Of a DNA stretch of 64,000 nucleotides, positions 29,259 to 40,400 are shown one piece after another (position 1 is the first letter of the stretch; each line of letters opens with the position of its first letter). A model generated the notes under the pieces. That model did not search any database. It saw only the letters and a list, made by a program, of their open reading frames with translations, and was not told the DNA's origin. The stretch comes from Phytomonas francai (taxonomy: Eukaryota > Euglenozoa > Kinetoplastea > Trypanosomatida > Trypanosomatidae). The position numbers and the translations under genes are program-made. The stretch covers positions 1,192,480-1,256,479 of the forward strand of contig MJCC01000003.1 of the NCBI GenBank assembly GCA_001766655.1, given 5' to 3'.

Positions 29259-31625
29259 ATGATTCGGGAAAAGGTTTTAGGTATGGGGGTCGACTCTGCG
29301 ACCCTTTTAGTCAAGGACACTCAATCCAACGACAAACTTCGCATTCTTCGTAGAGTTAGCCTGCTTGGATGGACTGAAGGTGATGTGAGCAATGCTAGAG
29401 AGCTCTACTCCAGACTTCACAAGCTCAAATTGCCTGGCATCGTTGCTATCGACACTATTCTGGTCCAAGGCTCCTTTTTAAACGTCGTGACGGATTTTTG
29501 TGTGGGTGGAGACTTGAACACATACTTAGAAGACAAACTAGCGCAACCTCTACCTGAAAACCAGGTGGTACAGTGGTTGCTTTCGATTTCACTCGCCCTG
29601 CGGTCACTCCACTGCGACGCTCATTGCCCCTTCTACGGACTATCGCTGGAGCGGGTTTTCTTCGGCAATACTGGAGGGATGCTATTAGGCTTACCCTTAC
29701 CACCCTTTTTATACTTCAAGCAGATAATGGATCGCAGAAATGAAAGGGTTGTGCTTGAGAAGGAATACCCACCCGAGGCCATCCAGAAGAAGTTGTATCA
29801 CCCTAACCTAAGCGATGTATGGCATCTCGGACTCATTATGCAGAAGTTGCTCTCGGCACAAACTCAATTCTCCTTGCGCTCAAGCGCAATTCAGCAGCTT
29901 TTGATCCACATGATGAAGCCAGAGCTGGAGTGTCGGATCCCGTTAGACGAAGTGATTAGATCACTGCAACATATCATTGGGGATACTAAACCATCGGAGC
30001 ACCCTCCACTCGACCTAAACATACATGCACATGGGAATAAGGCTGCGGTTCGTGATAGAGTGGTTTCGCCAACACTGCTCCAGGCTGTTGCGCCGGACAT
30101 GAAGGAAACTCAATCGACTAGTAAGGAGTACCCTTTGGCGCCTCACGTTCTCAATAACTCTTCGGCATCCAGGGGGTTTACCCTTTCTATGAGGGAGCGC
30201 ACCGATGCTGAGCAGCAGAGGCAGATCCATAGTGCTCTGCTTGCAGCTCCTGAAAGTACAAAAATGAGACAGGGCATCAATAATAATGATGACACTCATG
30301 AAGTCTCTGCTCACCAAGAGAACGCACGCGCCCCTCAGGATAGTTGGCATCTCAGGGCCATGAAACAGTTTGAGGAGCTGCAGCGAATGAACACGATTTC
30401 GCCAGCTCGCATGAACAATCAAACGGACCCACAAAATGGTTCTGCAGGCCGTAGCTGCCGAGGTCTGACAACGCGCCCTATTAATGCTAGCCGAGGTTAT
30501 GGTGCCCCAAAACAGTTCAGTACGTTTCTTGAAGATTCCTTTTCTGCTGATGAAGTCGCTAATCATAATCGGCAAAAAAATATCCGAAGGCATATCAAAA
30601 ATTGGAATCAGAAACGTATTGAGGAAATCGCCCTTAATGCCAACCAGCATAATAACCTGGTAGTAACAGACTGCTCCAGTGTCGTAATTGTTGCACCACG
30701 TACAGCAGGCTTGCCTGCTTCCCAAAAGGGCCAGCTCACACCAAGAGCAGCTGCGAACTCGAAAAGGGCGGGATCAAAAACACCTAATCCGACGCTCAGA
30801 GTTGAGGACAGTAATGGCAAAGCACGGATGAATGACAGAATGGTGAAAACCCCATCCCCCACAAAAGCATTCCTGGATCGCAGGGCAAATATTGTATTAC
30901 AAAAAGAGGGAGACCAGGTTCAACAGCATCCAAGCATTTTATCGAGCATACAACCGGATAACATAATCATACGCACGCCCTCGACGATTTCGTCCTCGAG
31001 TGTAGCCAAGCTCCCTCCACGGGAACCACCGCGACGTATGGGAGCTAAGTACACGGATAGTGACCGCCCCAGGAGCCCTCCAGCCGTTCCTTTGAGTCGT
31101 GTAGATTCCTCGCAACTCGCCAAGGCCTCCTTGCACTCGTCCATCTCTGGCATTGGCTCTTGCCCGTCCGCTTCCGAGGTTTCCTCCAGGAAACAGGACG
31201 TCTCTATAAAAGATCAGCGATCTCCTCAGGAGCTCCCATCGCAGCTGGTTTCAGGCATGGGCAGGCCAGTAAGCCTTTCTTCTCCTTCTGAAGGAGCTGT
31301 CGTGGATGCGCAGATATTGACCACACTGGAGTGGACTCTCAACGGGCTTCGCAGTGTCCTCCGTAACCTCTTACAAGACCATTCGCTCTATAACGAAGTG
31401 ATGACAGCGGTTCTGAGCTTTGTGACTAGTGGACAAGAGGGTTGCCTAAACTCACAGCGCAACGAAGTTTTTCTCTACCAATTAAAGAGAATGATTCCGA
31501 GCGAGACCCTCTTCATGACGGTGGCCTCTCTGTGCGCACAATTTGCCGCACTTGAGAGACTCAGCCAAAGTGCAAAAGGACAACGTCATTTCTTAGGAAG
31601 TGGTAAAGAAAAAGTGAATAAATAA
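29259..31625 (+). CDS. NEK-like pseudokinase (788 aa)
   Basis: Residues 1-245 follow the protein-kinase fold but lack its catalytic residues. The glycine loop is replaced by VLGMGVDSATLLV. The VAIK lysine position reads RILRRV. The hinge and helix D look normal (VVTDFCVGGDLNTYLEDK). Where HRDxKxxN should be there is YGLSLERVFF, and where DFG should be there is LLGLPLPPF. The structural Asp of subdomain IX is kept in LSDVWHLGLIMQKLL. The LNTYLEDK...ENQVVQWLLSISLALRSLH spacing is NEK-like. The rest (about 250-700) is low complexity and basic (TPRAAANSKRAGSKTPNPT). A C-terminal helical region from about 690 (LEWTLNGLRSVLRNLLQDH) resembles a small folded or coiled domain. Expected to act as a scaffold or allosteric partner rather than an enzyme. 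Confidence 0.78.
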   Translation: MIREKVLGMGVDSATLLVKDTQSNDKLRILRRVSLLGWTEGDVSNARELYSRLHKLKLPGIVAIDTILVQGSFLNVVTDFCVGGDLNTYLEDKLAQPLPENQVVQWLLSISLALRSLHCDAHCPFYGLSLERVFFGNTGGMLLGLPLPPFLYFKQIMDRRNERVVLEKEYPPEAIQKKLYHPNLSDVWHLGLIMQKLLSAQTQFSLRSSAIQQLLIHMMKPELECRIPLDEVIRSLQHIIGDTKPSEHPPLDLNIHAHGNKAAVRDRVVSPTLLQAVAPDMKETQSTSKEYPLAPHVLNNSSASRGFTLSMRERTDAEQQRQIHSALLAAPESTKMRQGINNNDDTHEVSAHQENARAPQDSWHLRAMKQFEELQRMNTISPARMNNQTDPQNGSAGRSCRGLTTRPINASRGYGAPKQFSTFLEDSFSADEVANHNRQKNIRRHIKNWNQKRIEEIALNANQHNNLVVTDCSSVVIVAPRTAGLPASQKGQLTPRAAANSKRAGSKTPNPTLRVEDSNGKARMNDRMVKTPSPTKAFLDRRANIVLQKEGDQVQQHPSILSSIQPDNIIIRTPSTISSSSVAKLPPREPPRRMGAKYTDSDRPRSPPAVPLSRVDSSQLAKASLHSSISGIGSCPSASEVSSRKQDVSIKDQRSPQELPSQLVSGMGRPVSLSSPSEGAVVDAQILTTLEWTLNGLRSVLRNLLQDHSLYNEVMTAVLSFVTSGQEGCLNSQRNEVFLYQLKRMIPSETLFMTVASLCAQFAALERLSQSAKGQRHFLGSGKEKVNK

Positions 31626-32746
31626 TGTTCAAGTATGCCTGTATACATAACTGGATGTAACGCATGGGAACAGCTAGAAAAGATAGGGTTGAGGGAAATC
31701 TAATAGATAAATTAAAAGACGTTGCTTGTTTTTCTCCCATTTGTCATTTAAACCCCTTTTCCTTTGATGGGGCTCAATGAGGCGCTTTAAACCATAGAAT
31801 GTGCTGTTTGTATAAAGATAAGAGCACTCAATCCGAGTCTATACTCCTACTAGATAAATTTGATTGTGTTTATTATTATGATTATTATTATTAGCTCACC
31901 TGTTTTGAATTTAGATATTTATACTCTACTCTTGAGCTTTTTGAATTTTCTATATTTTGTTAGTGTCAACCCATAATATTGCGTATGAGTTTAATATTAT
32001 AGATGAAAAGGAGGGAGGGAAAAGACAATTCATTTTATCAGCTTCAACGGCTGTTATTTATTATTATTATTTTGTTTATTACTTTTTTTTTGATTTGCAG
32101 GTGGTTTTATTAACTGTGTGTCGATTACACCTCCAGGGTCAAATAGAACACCGGTTTTAAAGGTAAAATTGTAGATACTGAAATTTTTAATTTGTGTATT
32201 ATATTGATTTTTGTAAATTTTATTCAACTGTATGGGGTTTGCACATTTTCCCTTGCGCATTAGTTATGAATATCTCCCCTATTTTATTTAGTATGAATAT
32301 GTGATGTTTTGGTGAGGGATATTTTGTAATATTTAAAAAAATGCAAATGTTTTTCCATATTTTTTTTTGTTTATCAAAACTTACGCTATTCCATTAGATG
32401 CCTTCTCTTATCTTAATATTCAAAGGTAGTAAAAAAGAATCTGCTGGTATGGTTCCATAGAATAAGTACACATTTGAAATTTCTAAGGTAAATATTGGTT
32501 AAATTAAACCCCAATAAAAGGCATGAAGTGTAAGTTCATAAAGTCTAAATAATTCGTAGAATAGAATAACGAATCTGTGGGAGCGTTGTGTATAGTTTTA
32601 AAATAATGATATTTCTAGAATAATGCCATATTATAAGCATATAAGTGGTTTATTATCATTATTAGTAATGGAATAATTTTCCATCACTCAGAAAGAAAAT
32701 ATAGCGTCTCAGTATCATAAAAACCCAAACACATAGTCAAAGGAAT

Positions 32747-32786
<40 letters not shown>

Positions 32787-32787
32787 T
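31626..32787. other. AT-rich intergenic spacer with (AT)n
   Basis: Very AT-rich, many TTATTA motifs near 31,870-31,895 and 32,050-32,090; no gene seen. Ends in the (AT)n run at 32,749-32,785, next to the gene relic. Confidence 0.55.
32749..32785. repeat. (AT)n microsatellite bordering the gene relic
   Basis: Uninterrupted AT run; the relic's open frame begins immediately to its right. Confidence 0.95.
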
Positions 32788-34090
32788 CCCACCATAGGAG
32801 GAGTTCCAAATCAAGAGGCTTTGCTAAGTAGCATAAAGATTGAGCCATGTTCTCCTTCAGGCGTAGCGTCAAAGCCGAGGTAAGTCCTCCCGCCACTCAT
32901 CTCAGAATATCTCCCAACCTGTGATGCCCTTATCTTCGAGAATTTCTTGGAAATACACCATGACTCGAATATTTTGTACTACTATTCAGACACTTCTCTA
33001 GTTTCTGTGTCTGAACGTGCACTCCTTGACGGTTCAGGGACAGATTAAGATAGCTACAGTTTTTACATACGCTTGGGTGAACAGTGACTGGTAGAGGCCG
33101 ACAAGAAATTAGCTGCACTGTATTGTGCTGGTCTCATATTTTCCTCTGTGTCATGCGTTGTTGCCTTTACTCATACCTCATCCCATGGCAAACAAATGTC
33201 TTCGTTTCGTCCAAACTCGTCACTCACTGTTGCAAATCCGGCGGCTTTGGAAATGGGTAACAACCCTACAAACGAAACAAAGTCGGATGAGGATCCCATT
33301 GTGTCGGGGTCGACCATCACATCTCCCCTCTCCCCAGCTTTTCAGGCAACATCTGGAGATGCAACATTGCTACACGAGGCTGAAAACAATCTTTCTGTGA
33401 TTCAAAGTGTCGTCGTTTGCTTGCCTTACTTGAATATTCTTGTTCGCATTATTGATTTCATCGGCGATACACGACATTGCGCGCATAGCATGCCTCTTTC
33501 CTAATGCTTGAAGTCGCCGATGGGAGTTGTTTTTTTTTCTTTCCAGGAACCTGGGAGGCAACTATCACATTAATGTAAATGCTTTTGCTTCCATGACCTC
33601 CATGTACCTGTTCCCGGAAGGTTATCCACAGTACCATTGACAATGCGCTGCTGTCCGTAACGGTTGATACTCAGGACTCTTAGAGAATTGTTATGTGGGC
33701 AAGAATGTACAGTGACAAGTCCTTCAGATTCTTAATGGAAAAGAATACCTTTAAACTGCGCAAACAGCTTTCAAGGCTGAACTTGAGTATGAACACCGTG
33801 GACTACCTCTACACAAGCTCACAGATGTCTGACGTAAAGCCCTATCAGTTCTCGGGGTTCGAGTCTGAGCAAAAAAAAAAACGTGTGTATCCCTTCTCGT
33901 GACACCCACTCTATGGCTCGCGATGAGTCTTGGAGACCGGTGCGGGCGGCCACGTTGATGCGCTTTACAACTGGTACTTGGGGGGTAAATGATAATGAAT
34001 TGCAGAGGACCTATCTCTGAACATTTGCCGTAGAACAAATGCTGCCAGCGCCAAGCCAAGCCCGAGGACCCACACTGGGTCCGTAACGAT
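32788..34090 (+). pseudogene. Decayed protein-coding gene relic
   Basis: One frame runs from 32,788 to 33,504 and is broken only by TAA at 32,881, TAA at 33,046 and TGA at 33,085 before the TAA at 33,502. The residues between stops look protein-like (ISEYLPTCDALIFENFLEIH; LAALYCAGLIFSSVSCVVAF, a possible membrane segment; NNLSVIQSVVVCLPYLNILV). Coding-like sequence continues in other frames: NLGGNYHINVNAF from 33,548, MWARMYSDKSFRF from 33,693, and after an 11-A run near 33,880 a shifted frame holding DESWRPVRAATLMRF, ending near 34,030. Composition is clearly less AT-rich than both flanks. I could not recognise the parent family. Alternatives are a highly fragmented set of small genes, or assembly errors in a real gene. 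Confidence 0.6.
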
Positions 34091-35060
34091 ACTGACTCGA
34101 TTTTCGCACTGTCTAGGTTCTAGGTGAATCTTTATGCGAATTAATTATACAATCAAAAGGCCATATGGAACATTCACCTGTAAAGTAAGATTTTAACTGT
34201 TGCATTCTATGCTTTTTTGAAAAATGGATATTTAAATGATATTAGCATAGCGTATTCGAGATGGACAAGCTTTCCCCCCTGCTTGATATTATTTCAAAAT
34301 TCGAAGATAAATCAAAAATTGAACCAATAGGCTTATAGAAAGGTATTAAACAGTTAACAATAATAAAAATGAGCAGCGAAACTGGAACCAGCAGCTCTGC
34401 CTCCACATCATTACCTGTAGGAACTCCTGAAGAGGTAGAAGCGATCACCAAGTCATTGGCATCTGGTCACACACATGTGTACTACACAGGATGTAAGTCG
34501 CTTCCGACATCCCGGTTGATGCCCACCTCCACCTCTGAAGCAAGTTGTCCGCCGCAAACTTCAGAACAAAGTCAGGGGTTGGTGCGAAAAGAGATTGACA
34601 CGACACTTGGGGACTTTAGCTTTCTACCTCATCCACAGTACGCTAATAGTCGCTGCTCTAATAAACTGTTTTATTTGCACCGATTGTCTATCAATCTTAG
34701 CAACTAGGGTGACAATTACAGTTCCAGAACTAAAAGGAAAGCAGCAATAAATGTATCGGTTTTAATACATCGCTTTCCCTACCTCCTTATTATGACACAT
34801 CTAAACAGAAGCTTTTTAAAAATTCAATATATCCCATACCTCTTTTTCCCTTGAGGATTTATTTTGTATGTGCTTGCTAATATTTTTCGTGTGTAAATTG
34901 GCATATAAACATACGAAGAACCGCTATCGTTAATTTTTCAATTCATGTTCCTCTACATTTAGTTTCAAATACAGATTCCCATATTCCTAAGGAGGTGAAG
35001 ACGCTCTCTGTTGTAAAAAAATAAATATCAAAAAAAGGGTAATAGTGTTGATTAAAGGCT
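34091..35060. other. Intergenic spacer around a small ORF
   Basis: AT-rich. Holds only the 112-codon ORF listed at 34,369-34,707; nothing else seen. Confidence 0.5.
34369..34707 (+). CDS. Small Ser/Thr-rich hypothetical protein (112 aa)
   Basis: Starts with ATG after an A-rich leader. Rich in Ser and Thr at the N-terminus (SSETGTSSSASTSLPVGTPE), then a His/Tyr/Cys-containing segment (HTHVYYTGCKSLP) and a neutral C-terminus. It is less AT-biased than the surrounding spacer, which favours a real small gene, but it could also be part of the adjacent gene relic. No motif recognised. Confidence 0.4.
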   Translation: MSSETGTSSSASTSLPVGTPEEVEAITKSLASGHTHVYYTGCKSLPTSRLMPTSTSEASCPPQTSEQSQGLVRKEIDTTLGDFSFLPHPQYANSRCSNKLFYLHRLSINLSN

Positions 35061-37085
35061 ATGGCAGTCGCTTCTTCTCGTCCAGTAGAGATTGTTGTCA
35101 ATGACACGCCCTCTAGACGCACCGTATACTTTAGATGTGATCTCGATCTCCTGCGCTGCAATATGAGGTATTTCGACCCTATTATTAGGAAACAATTGGA
35201 TGTGGAAGGGGCAAATCAATGTGGAGCAAGTGAAGGCAAAGACAACCCTACAGGTGTCTTCGTACCCACTGAATCCGGCTGCATCACTTCTTCAGCTGAG
35301 TTAGTTTCTATAAAGGTGAATTGCGATGTTGATGTTTTCCACTGGCTGTTTGATTGGATGATGGCGTCAAAGAAGCCAGTGTTGAGGCCTTCTATTGTTG
35401 TGTCTATATTGCTCTCCTCGAGTTTTTTAGTTATGAGCGACTTAGTAGAGGTGGCTTTGCACTATCTGTGCGATCACTTTGTGGAAGTTATCCTTTCAGA
35501 GGTGGACATGAGCTGTTTGACGGGAGAACTAGTTGGGCGCCTATGCAGCATCATCACAGACGCGGATTTAGCTCGGTGGTACTTGTGCTTTCATCAAAGT
35601 GGGAAAGAAAATCACCCTAACCGTTCCTTTATGACGTCTTTGTTGTGGCACTGGGTCATCGATCGCGTCGGCTATGCGGTTTTCCGAACACAAAGTCCTT
35701 CTGATGGTGGTCGCTGTGGTGTGCCATCATTGAGGAAGGCAGCTCTCCGACAACCTGAACCCCGAGATGCTCCAAAGAATGAGGGAGCTGCACGGCGTTC
35801 TGCGCAATTAGTCAATGATTCAAAAAAAGGAAACAGCTCCCGGAATCAGCCCCGTGCGGGAGAATTCTCTGAAAGTGAAAATCACACATCATATAACGAA
35901 TTTAAAGGTGAAAACAACGGTGGTCTACGATGGTGCTGTCTGTGTGGCATGCTCTATGATAATCAGGAATATCGGCGTATTGTTCGTAGTACAGCTCACA
36001 CAGGCCCCCGAGGAGGGGCTTCCCTGAACGATAGGCGGACCATTTCGAGTCCGCTTTTGCTTTCCTTAAAGGAACCCCTGTGTACGGGTCTATCCTTTCC
36101 AAAGGGCGGGCCCTCTATGGGTCCGCGGGGCGCGATCCTCACAACACACACACCCTCCCGCCTTTTAGTGTCCCTAGAGCCACCTTCACCTCAGCTAAAG
36201 AGCCGCGCCGTCGAGCATTGGGCTTGGCAGATAATAGGTGTGATGTGGTTTGTCTCTTGCTCTTGCTGTAAGCGCATCCTGCCGTTAATCGAGGTTGCCT
36301 CGCACCATTGTAAGAGCGCCACAAATGGTGTTGAGTTTGCGCCGGCCGAGCGGATCGCGCCCGACACGCGCGCGACCTCGGATGTGTACAGCCTTATTCA
36401 CTGGTACGAGCACATGGCGCGGACAGGTGTGTACCGTGAGGAGGGCAACCTCGAGCCCATACGCTGCCCGCTAAGTATGACTGGCCTCCTCAAGGCCGAG
36501 AGAATTTCGCTATCAAGTCCAGGAGTAAAGCAGCAGCGCACATCGTTTCTTATAACGGACCGTCCCAGCAGCAGCTATGCTGTGCGTACTTATACATGGG
36601 ACACACACCCAACAGCCGTGGATGAGGTGGTGATGAATGGGATTGTCTCCCCACCCAGCCACGGGAATGGACGTCTCGTCGACGTTGATGTTCAAAACCA
36701 CTATGAGCGGCAGTTTATGAACGCGCTTACAGTGCGGTTGCCAGTAATCCAGGCCACATCTTTATCATTGCCCGCAAAGCCCCAGGAGTTGCATCATGAG
36801 AGCAATCCTATCGCTGCTTTTCAGGCCCAGCTTCTCAATTTCACGGATGGTAACTCAGTCTCGAGTGAGTGTACCTCTTCAAGGGCGTTGCGAACAGGCA
36901 ATAAGAGTCGTTATTCTGGGGTTTCTAGAGCTAGCAAGCCTTCTGGGAAGGCCACCGTACTAAGTGTCTACAGCAACTCTTTGAGTACCCGAAACTCTCG
37001 TTTTCATAATCATCGTAGGAACAAAGACAAAATGTTGAGAGAAGTGGGACACTTGCCTCATGTCACAGCCAAATTCAAAAATTGA
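35061..37085 (+). CDS. BTB-domain protein resembling SANBR/KIAA1841 (674 aa)
   Basis: The N-terminal 150 residues match the distinctive BTB-like domain of vertebrate SANBR (KIAA1841): a disulphide-free start of the form YFRCDLDLLRCNMRYF near 25-40, then VNCDVDVFHWLFDWM near 85-98, and PSIVVSILLSSSFLVMSDLV near 110-130, followed by ALHYLCDHF. Downstream are two Cys clusters that may bind zinc: CCLCGMLYDNQEY near 292 and SCSCCKRILPLIEVASHHC near 400. The C-terminal 150 residues are basic and low complexity. BTB domains mediate dimerisation and adaptor functions. No SANT domain is evident. The start is the ATG after an A-rich leader. Assignment rests on the recalled FHWL and VVSIL motifs of the family. 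Confidence 0.68.
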   Translation: MAVASSRPVEIVVNDTPSRRTVYFRCDLDLLRCNMRYFDPIIRKQLDVEGANQCGASEGKDNPTGVFVPTESGCITSSAELVSIKVNCDVDVFHWLFDWMMASKKPVLRPSIVVSILLSSSFLVMSDLVEVALHYLCDHFVEVILSEVDMSCLTGELVGRLCSIITDADLARWYLCFHQSGKENHPNRSFMTSLLWHWVIDRVGYAVFRTQSPSDGGRCGVPSLRKAALRQPEPRDAPKNEGAARRSAQLVNDSKKGNSSRNQPRAGEFSESENHTSYNEFKGENNGGLRWCCLCGMLYDNQEYRRIVRSTAHTGPRGGASLNDRRTISSPLLLSLKEPLCTGLSFPKGGPSMGPRGAILTTHTPSRLLVSLEPPSPQLKSRAVEHWAWQIIGVMWFVSCSCCKRILPLIEVASHHCKSATNGVEFAPAERIAPDTRATSDVYSLIHWYEHMARTGVYREEGNLEPIRCPLSMTGLLKAERISLSSPGVKQQRTSFLITDRPSSSYAVRTYTWDTHPTAVDEVVMNGIVSPPSHGNGRLVDVDVQNHYERQFMNALTVRLPVIQATSLSLPAKPQELHHESNPIAAFQAQLLNFTDGNSVSSECTSSRALRTGNKSRYSGVSRASKPSGKATVLSVYSNSLSTRNSRFHNHRRNKDKMLREVGHLPHVTAKFKN

Positions 37086-37464
37086 TACATAAAAAACACA
37101 GTTAGCGATAAATATATTTTTTATATTTTTTTAGATAACAAAGCTTCCTGCCTTCCCTACTCGACTGAAGCCTATCGAAATTCTAAAATATTCCTGTTAA
37201 TGTGACTTTTACTGGTGTATTAGAGTCGTAGGAGAACCATGGTGGTGAAATATCTTAGCGTATAGACGTAGGTGTTTATACACGCTTTCATGTGCATTTA
37301 TTTATATCTGTGTAACTCAACAGTGCTATCCTTTCGGTATGATGCTTTTCGGTAATAGTTTCAACTGACGCAATGAACTCTGTAAAAAAAAAAACGACAA
37401 AGATGCATTCCTTTCTCTCAACATTCTTTGTTTGCTTTGTACTCTTCCCTATCTAGTAGTGGTG
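37086..37464. other. Intergenic spacer with acceptor-like tract
   Basis: No gene seen. A T/C-rich run at 37,423-37,456 ends in TAG and is listed separately. Confidence 0.5.
37423..37456 (+). promoter_or_regulatory. Polypyrimidine tract and putative spliced-leader acceptor
   Basis: Pyrimidine-rich run ending in CTAG (AG 37,455-37,456). The first ATG downstream is 37,465. The upstream extension of the open frame has only a TTG and would lie across this acceptor. Confidence 0.5.
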
Positions 37465-40400
37465 ATGCGTCTACGGCGATGCATCTCCACGTATTCGGCA
37501 CAGTTCTGCATCTTATTAGGTGATTGGGAGCGCGGCCGTTTATCTTCTGCTCTCAAGTCAACGCATCGCCTTGAAAGCGATGCTCCTGTCGTATACCGTA
37601 ACCCTGAGCACGCGCACCCGTGGTGGCGTGAGATGCCTTCAGTTGAGAAGCTAGAGCGCATTGATGTTCTGACCTATCATTTAGGACGTTATCCCCGCTT
37701 GCGCTCAGGAAAAAACGAGAGGCAGTCGCGCCTTAAAGCACAGACGCCACTAGAAAGCAATGAGGCCGACGGCTGCGTGAGTAAGACGGACGACTTGGCG
37801 CAAGGGGGGGACCCTTACTTGTCGATAGGTGTGCTGTCTCCCCGTGGCAGTCCCCTTAAGGGGGTTCGTATGGTGAGCGATGCAGTCATTCTATCGCGAA
37901 ACCCGAAGGCAAGAATGTTAGAGGCACTGCAGTTGCCGCTAAGGCATGTTGCGGCATCAGGGGCATCGGCGACTACTTCAGTTCAAAAGGCAATGGTGGT
38001 ACCAAGCCCACCACTGCAGCTCAGGTTTCCTCCATCTACAGCGGCAACATCATCGATGTTGACTATTCCAACGGCTCGATCTGTTCGGTTTAGGGTTGAG
38101 GCTGAATCCGTGGAGAATGTCGACTACATCCACCCCCTTACCCCTATTGAACGAGTTCATGCTATTCACAAGACATGGCGACGTCGCCGTGGGAAGAGAC
38201 CGCAGCTGGAGGAAGATTTACCGAAAACCGGCACCGCTGGGGTCTGTTCTGATGCTCTTAATCTCACAAACAACTCATTTTGGGAGGAGGAGGCGGTGCT
38301 ATTCCGCTTTGGTATGGGTGGTCGTGCCGCCCCCGATGGCGTTCCCAGCTTTGATGGGCTCTTTAGGCAACACTGGAAAGACTTTTTAGTAACAGAGATG
38401 GTAGTTGATATCGCGTGCCCCTGCGGTGGGCGACCTCTGTCGAGAGATTATTCCTTCATTATCCCGCCGCTACCGCCGTGTCTTGTAAATCACGATAGCA
38501 GCAATAAGGGACGTAACGCGTTGTCGGGGGCATCAAAATCGGATGCAGTCTTGAGCACGACAACTGATAAAGAAGATGAAAGTGCTGTCCGGGTTGCAGT
38601 CGATTCATTTAACACAAACGCGGAGGAGCCAAATAGTGGCGACACTCGCCTGGATCAAGATAACATTTCCTTTTTTCACGTGGATGTAGCTACCAGTGTG
38701 GAGGAGCAGCGACGCGACGCTCTTGGGTACTTGAAACGCAAACCACAACAGCGGTGCTCAGCTCTCAAACTTCGTGGCGAAGGAAAAAGATCTTTTCTAC
38801 TCCGTGAAGGGGAAGTTGACCAGGGTGCAGCGATACCGGATGATGTGGTGACGTCAATAGTTCCCACAGAAAGCAGCTTCGAAGAGGACAAACGGGAATT
38901 GGACAAACTCGAAGAACTTGAGGCTGTGTTGCACCGACGCGAACAGCGGCAGTCTGTGGCGCACGACAAACTACCTATAGCGGATGGTGATTCGACGAGT
39001 CTCGATTCGACAATCGAGTCCTGCACGCCGCGCTACCTGGAGTGCACGTTGCACAAGCAACACGTGGCGCACAGCACGGCCCTGGCTGCCATCGCCCAGG
39101 TGCTCCGAGTCCACCCACGCGTCATCAGCGTTGCTGGGATCAAAGACTATATCGGCGACACCGTGCAGCGCCTGCGCGTTGAGGGTGTCTCACCACGCTC
39201 CGCATTGCAGGCAAACCGCATTTTTCGCAGAAAAGGCTTGCACATTACGCTATCCGATTTTTCCTACAAAACGGCCCCTTTGCGATCTGGCGAGTTGTTC
39301 GGGAACCACTTCCGTATTGTGCTACGCGATGTGGAGGCCCCCAGGAACGTGATACAGGACGCAGTGAACGCCTTTGTCACCCATGGCTTTCCGAACTACT
39401 ACGGCTGCCAGAGGTTTTCGTGGTTTGCCGGCAAAGAGGATGCCGCCTTTGCACTTCTCCGTCACAACTGGCTCGGGTTCGCCTTTCGCTTTCTTAACTA
39501 CACCACTACCAGCCGCACCCTGCGGCAGCTGTTGCAGCGAGAAAAGAAGTATCCTAACCCGGTTATGGATGAATACCGTCGGAACGTTGTCCGCCGTCTG
39601 AGGCAGATCGCGATCGAGCCAAAGGACCTTGACGATGGGCCCTTTCTATCCATGCCGTCGCTTAGCGAGCCTCAGATCACGAACAGCGCTGGCGAGCCGC
39701 TGAATCAAAAACAACAGCTTATCATTTCGCAGCTCCGCGAGGCGTACTTCGATCTTCATTTACAGAGCCGTCGACTGACCGCGCAGAGGCTGTCAAGCTA
39801 CTTATGGAACCAGGTCCTGACCCTGCGTCTACAGCACTTTCCTTCAGACGTGGTGCTTGATGGGGACTTTGTTGTGCCTGCAATCTATCGAAATGTTTCC
39901 AGCAATACCTGGGATCGCGCGGAGTGCGTTCAACAGCATCGTGATGTCGTCAGCGCAGCGAATCGCCACCTCTACTCAATTAAGGATGTCGTGCACCCCG
40001 GCTTTAGCTTTGAGGGTATTTCACTCCCTGAGAACGAGATTGGCTCCTATTACGCACACGTTTGTGACAAGTACCGTTTGGACTGGAGAGCCAAGCACAC
40101 AAAGACAGGTCTCAAGGACTTCTGTGAGCCACCAAGACCTATCATTCGACACCCCATCGAGCTCTCCTTCATTCATGATGTGGGGGCGCGCACTTTGACG
40201 CTAGAGTTTGCCTTGGAGCGGGGGTGCTACGCGAACGTTGCCATCACGGAGCTGATGAGACAGGCGCGCTGCGTCGGCGCGGAGAGCCTAACGCTGCTTC
40301 CGGTCCCGGAGGACCTGTGGGACCGGCTGGGCGAGCGCGATCCGGGCTATGTGACGTCCCTGCAGGACATCTACCCCGACTACGACGATGGGCTCGGCAC

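Noticed and set aside
32788..33504. Stop-codon reassignment as an explanation for in-frame stops
   Set aside because: All other genes in the window run without internal stops, so a variant nuclear code is not supported; decay is simpler.
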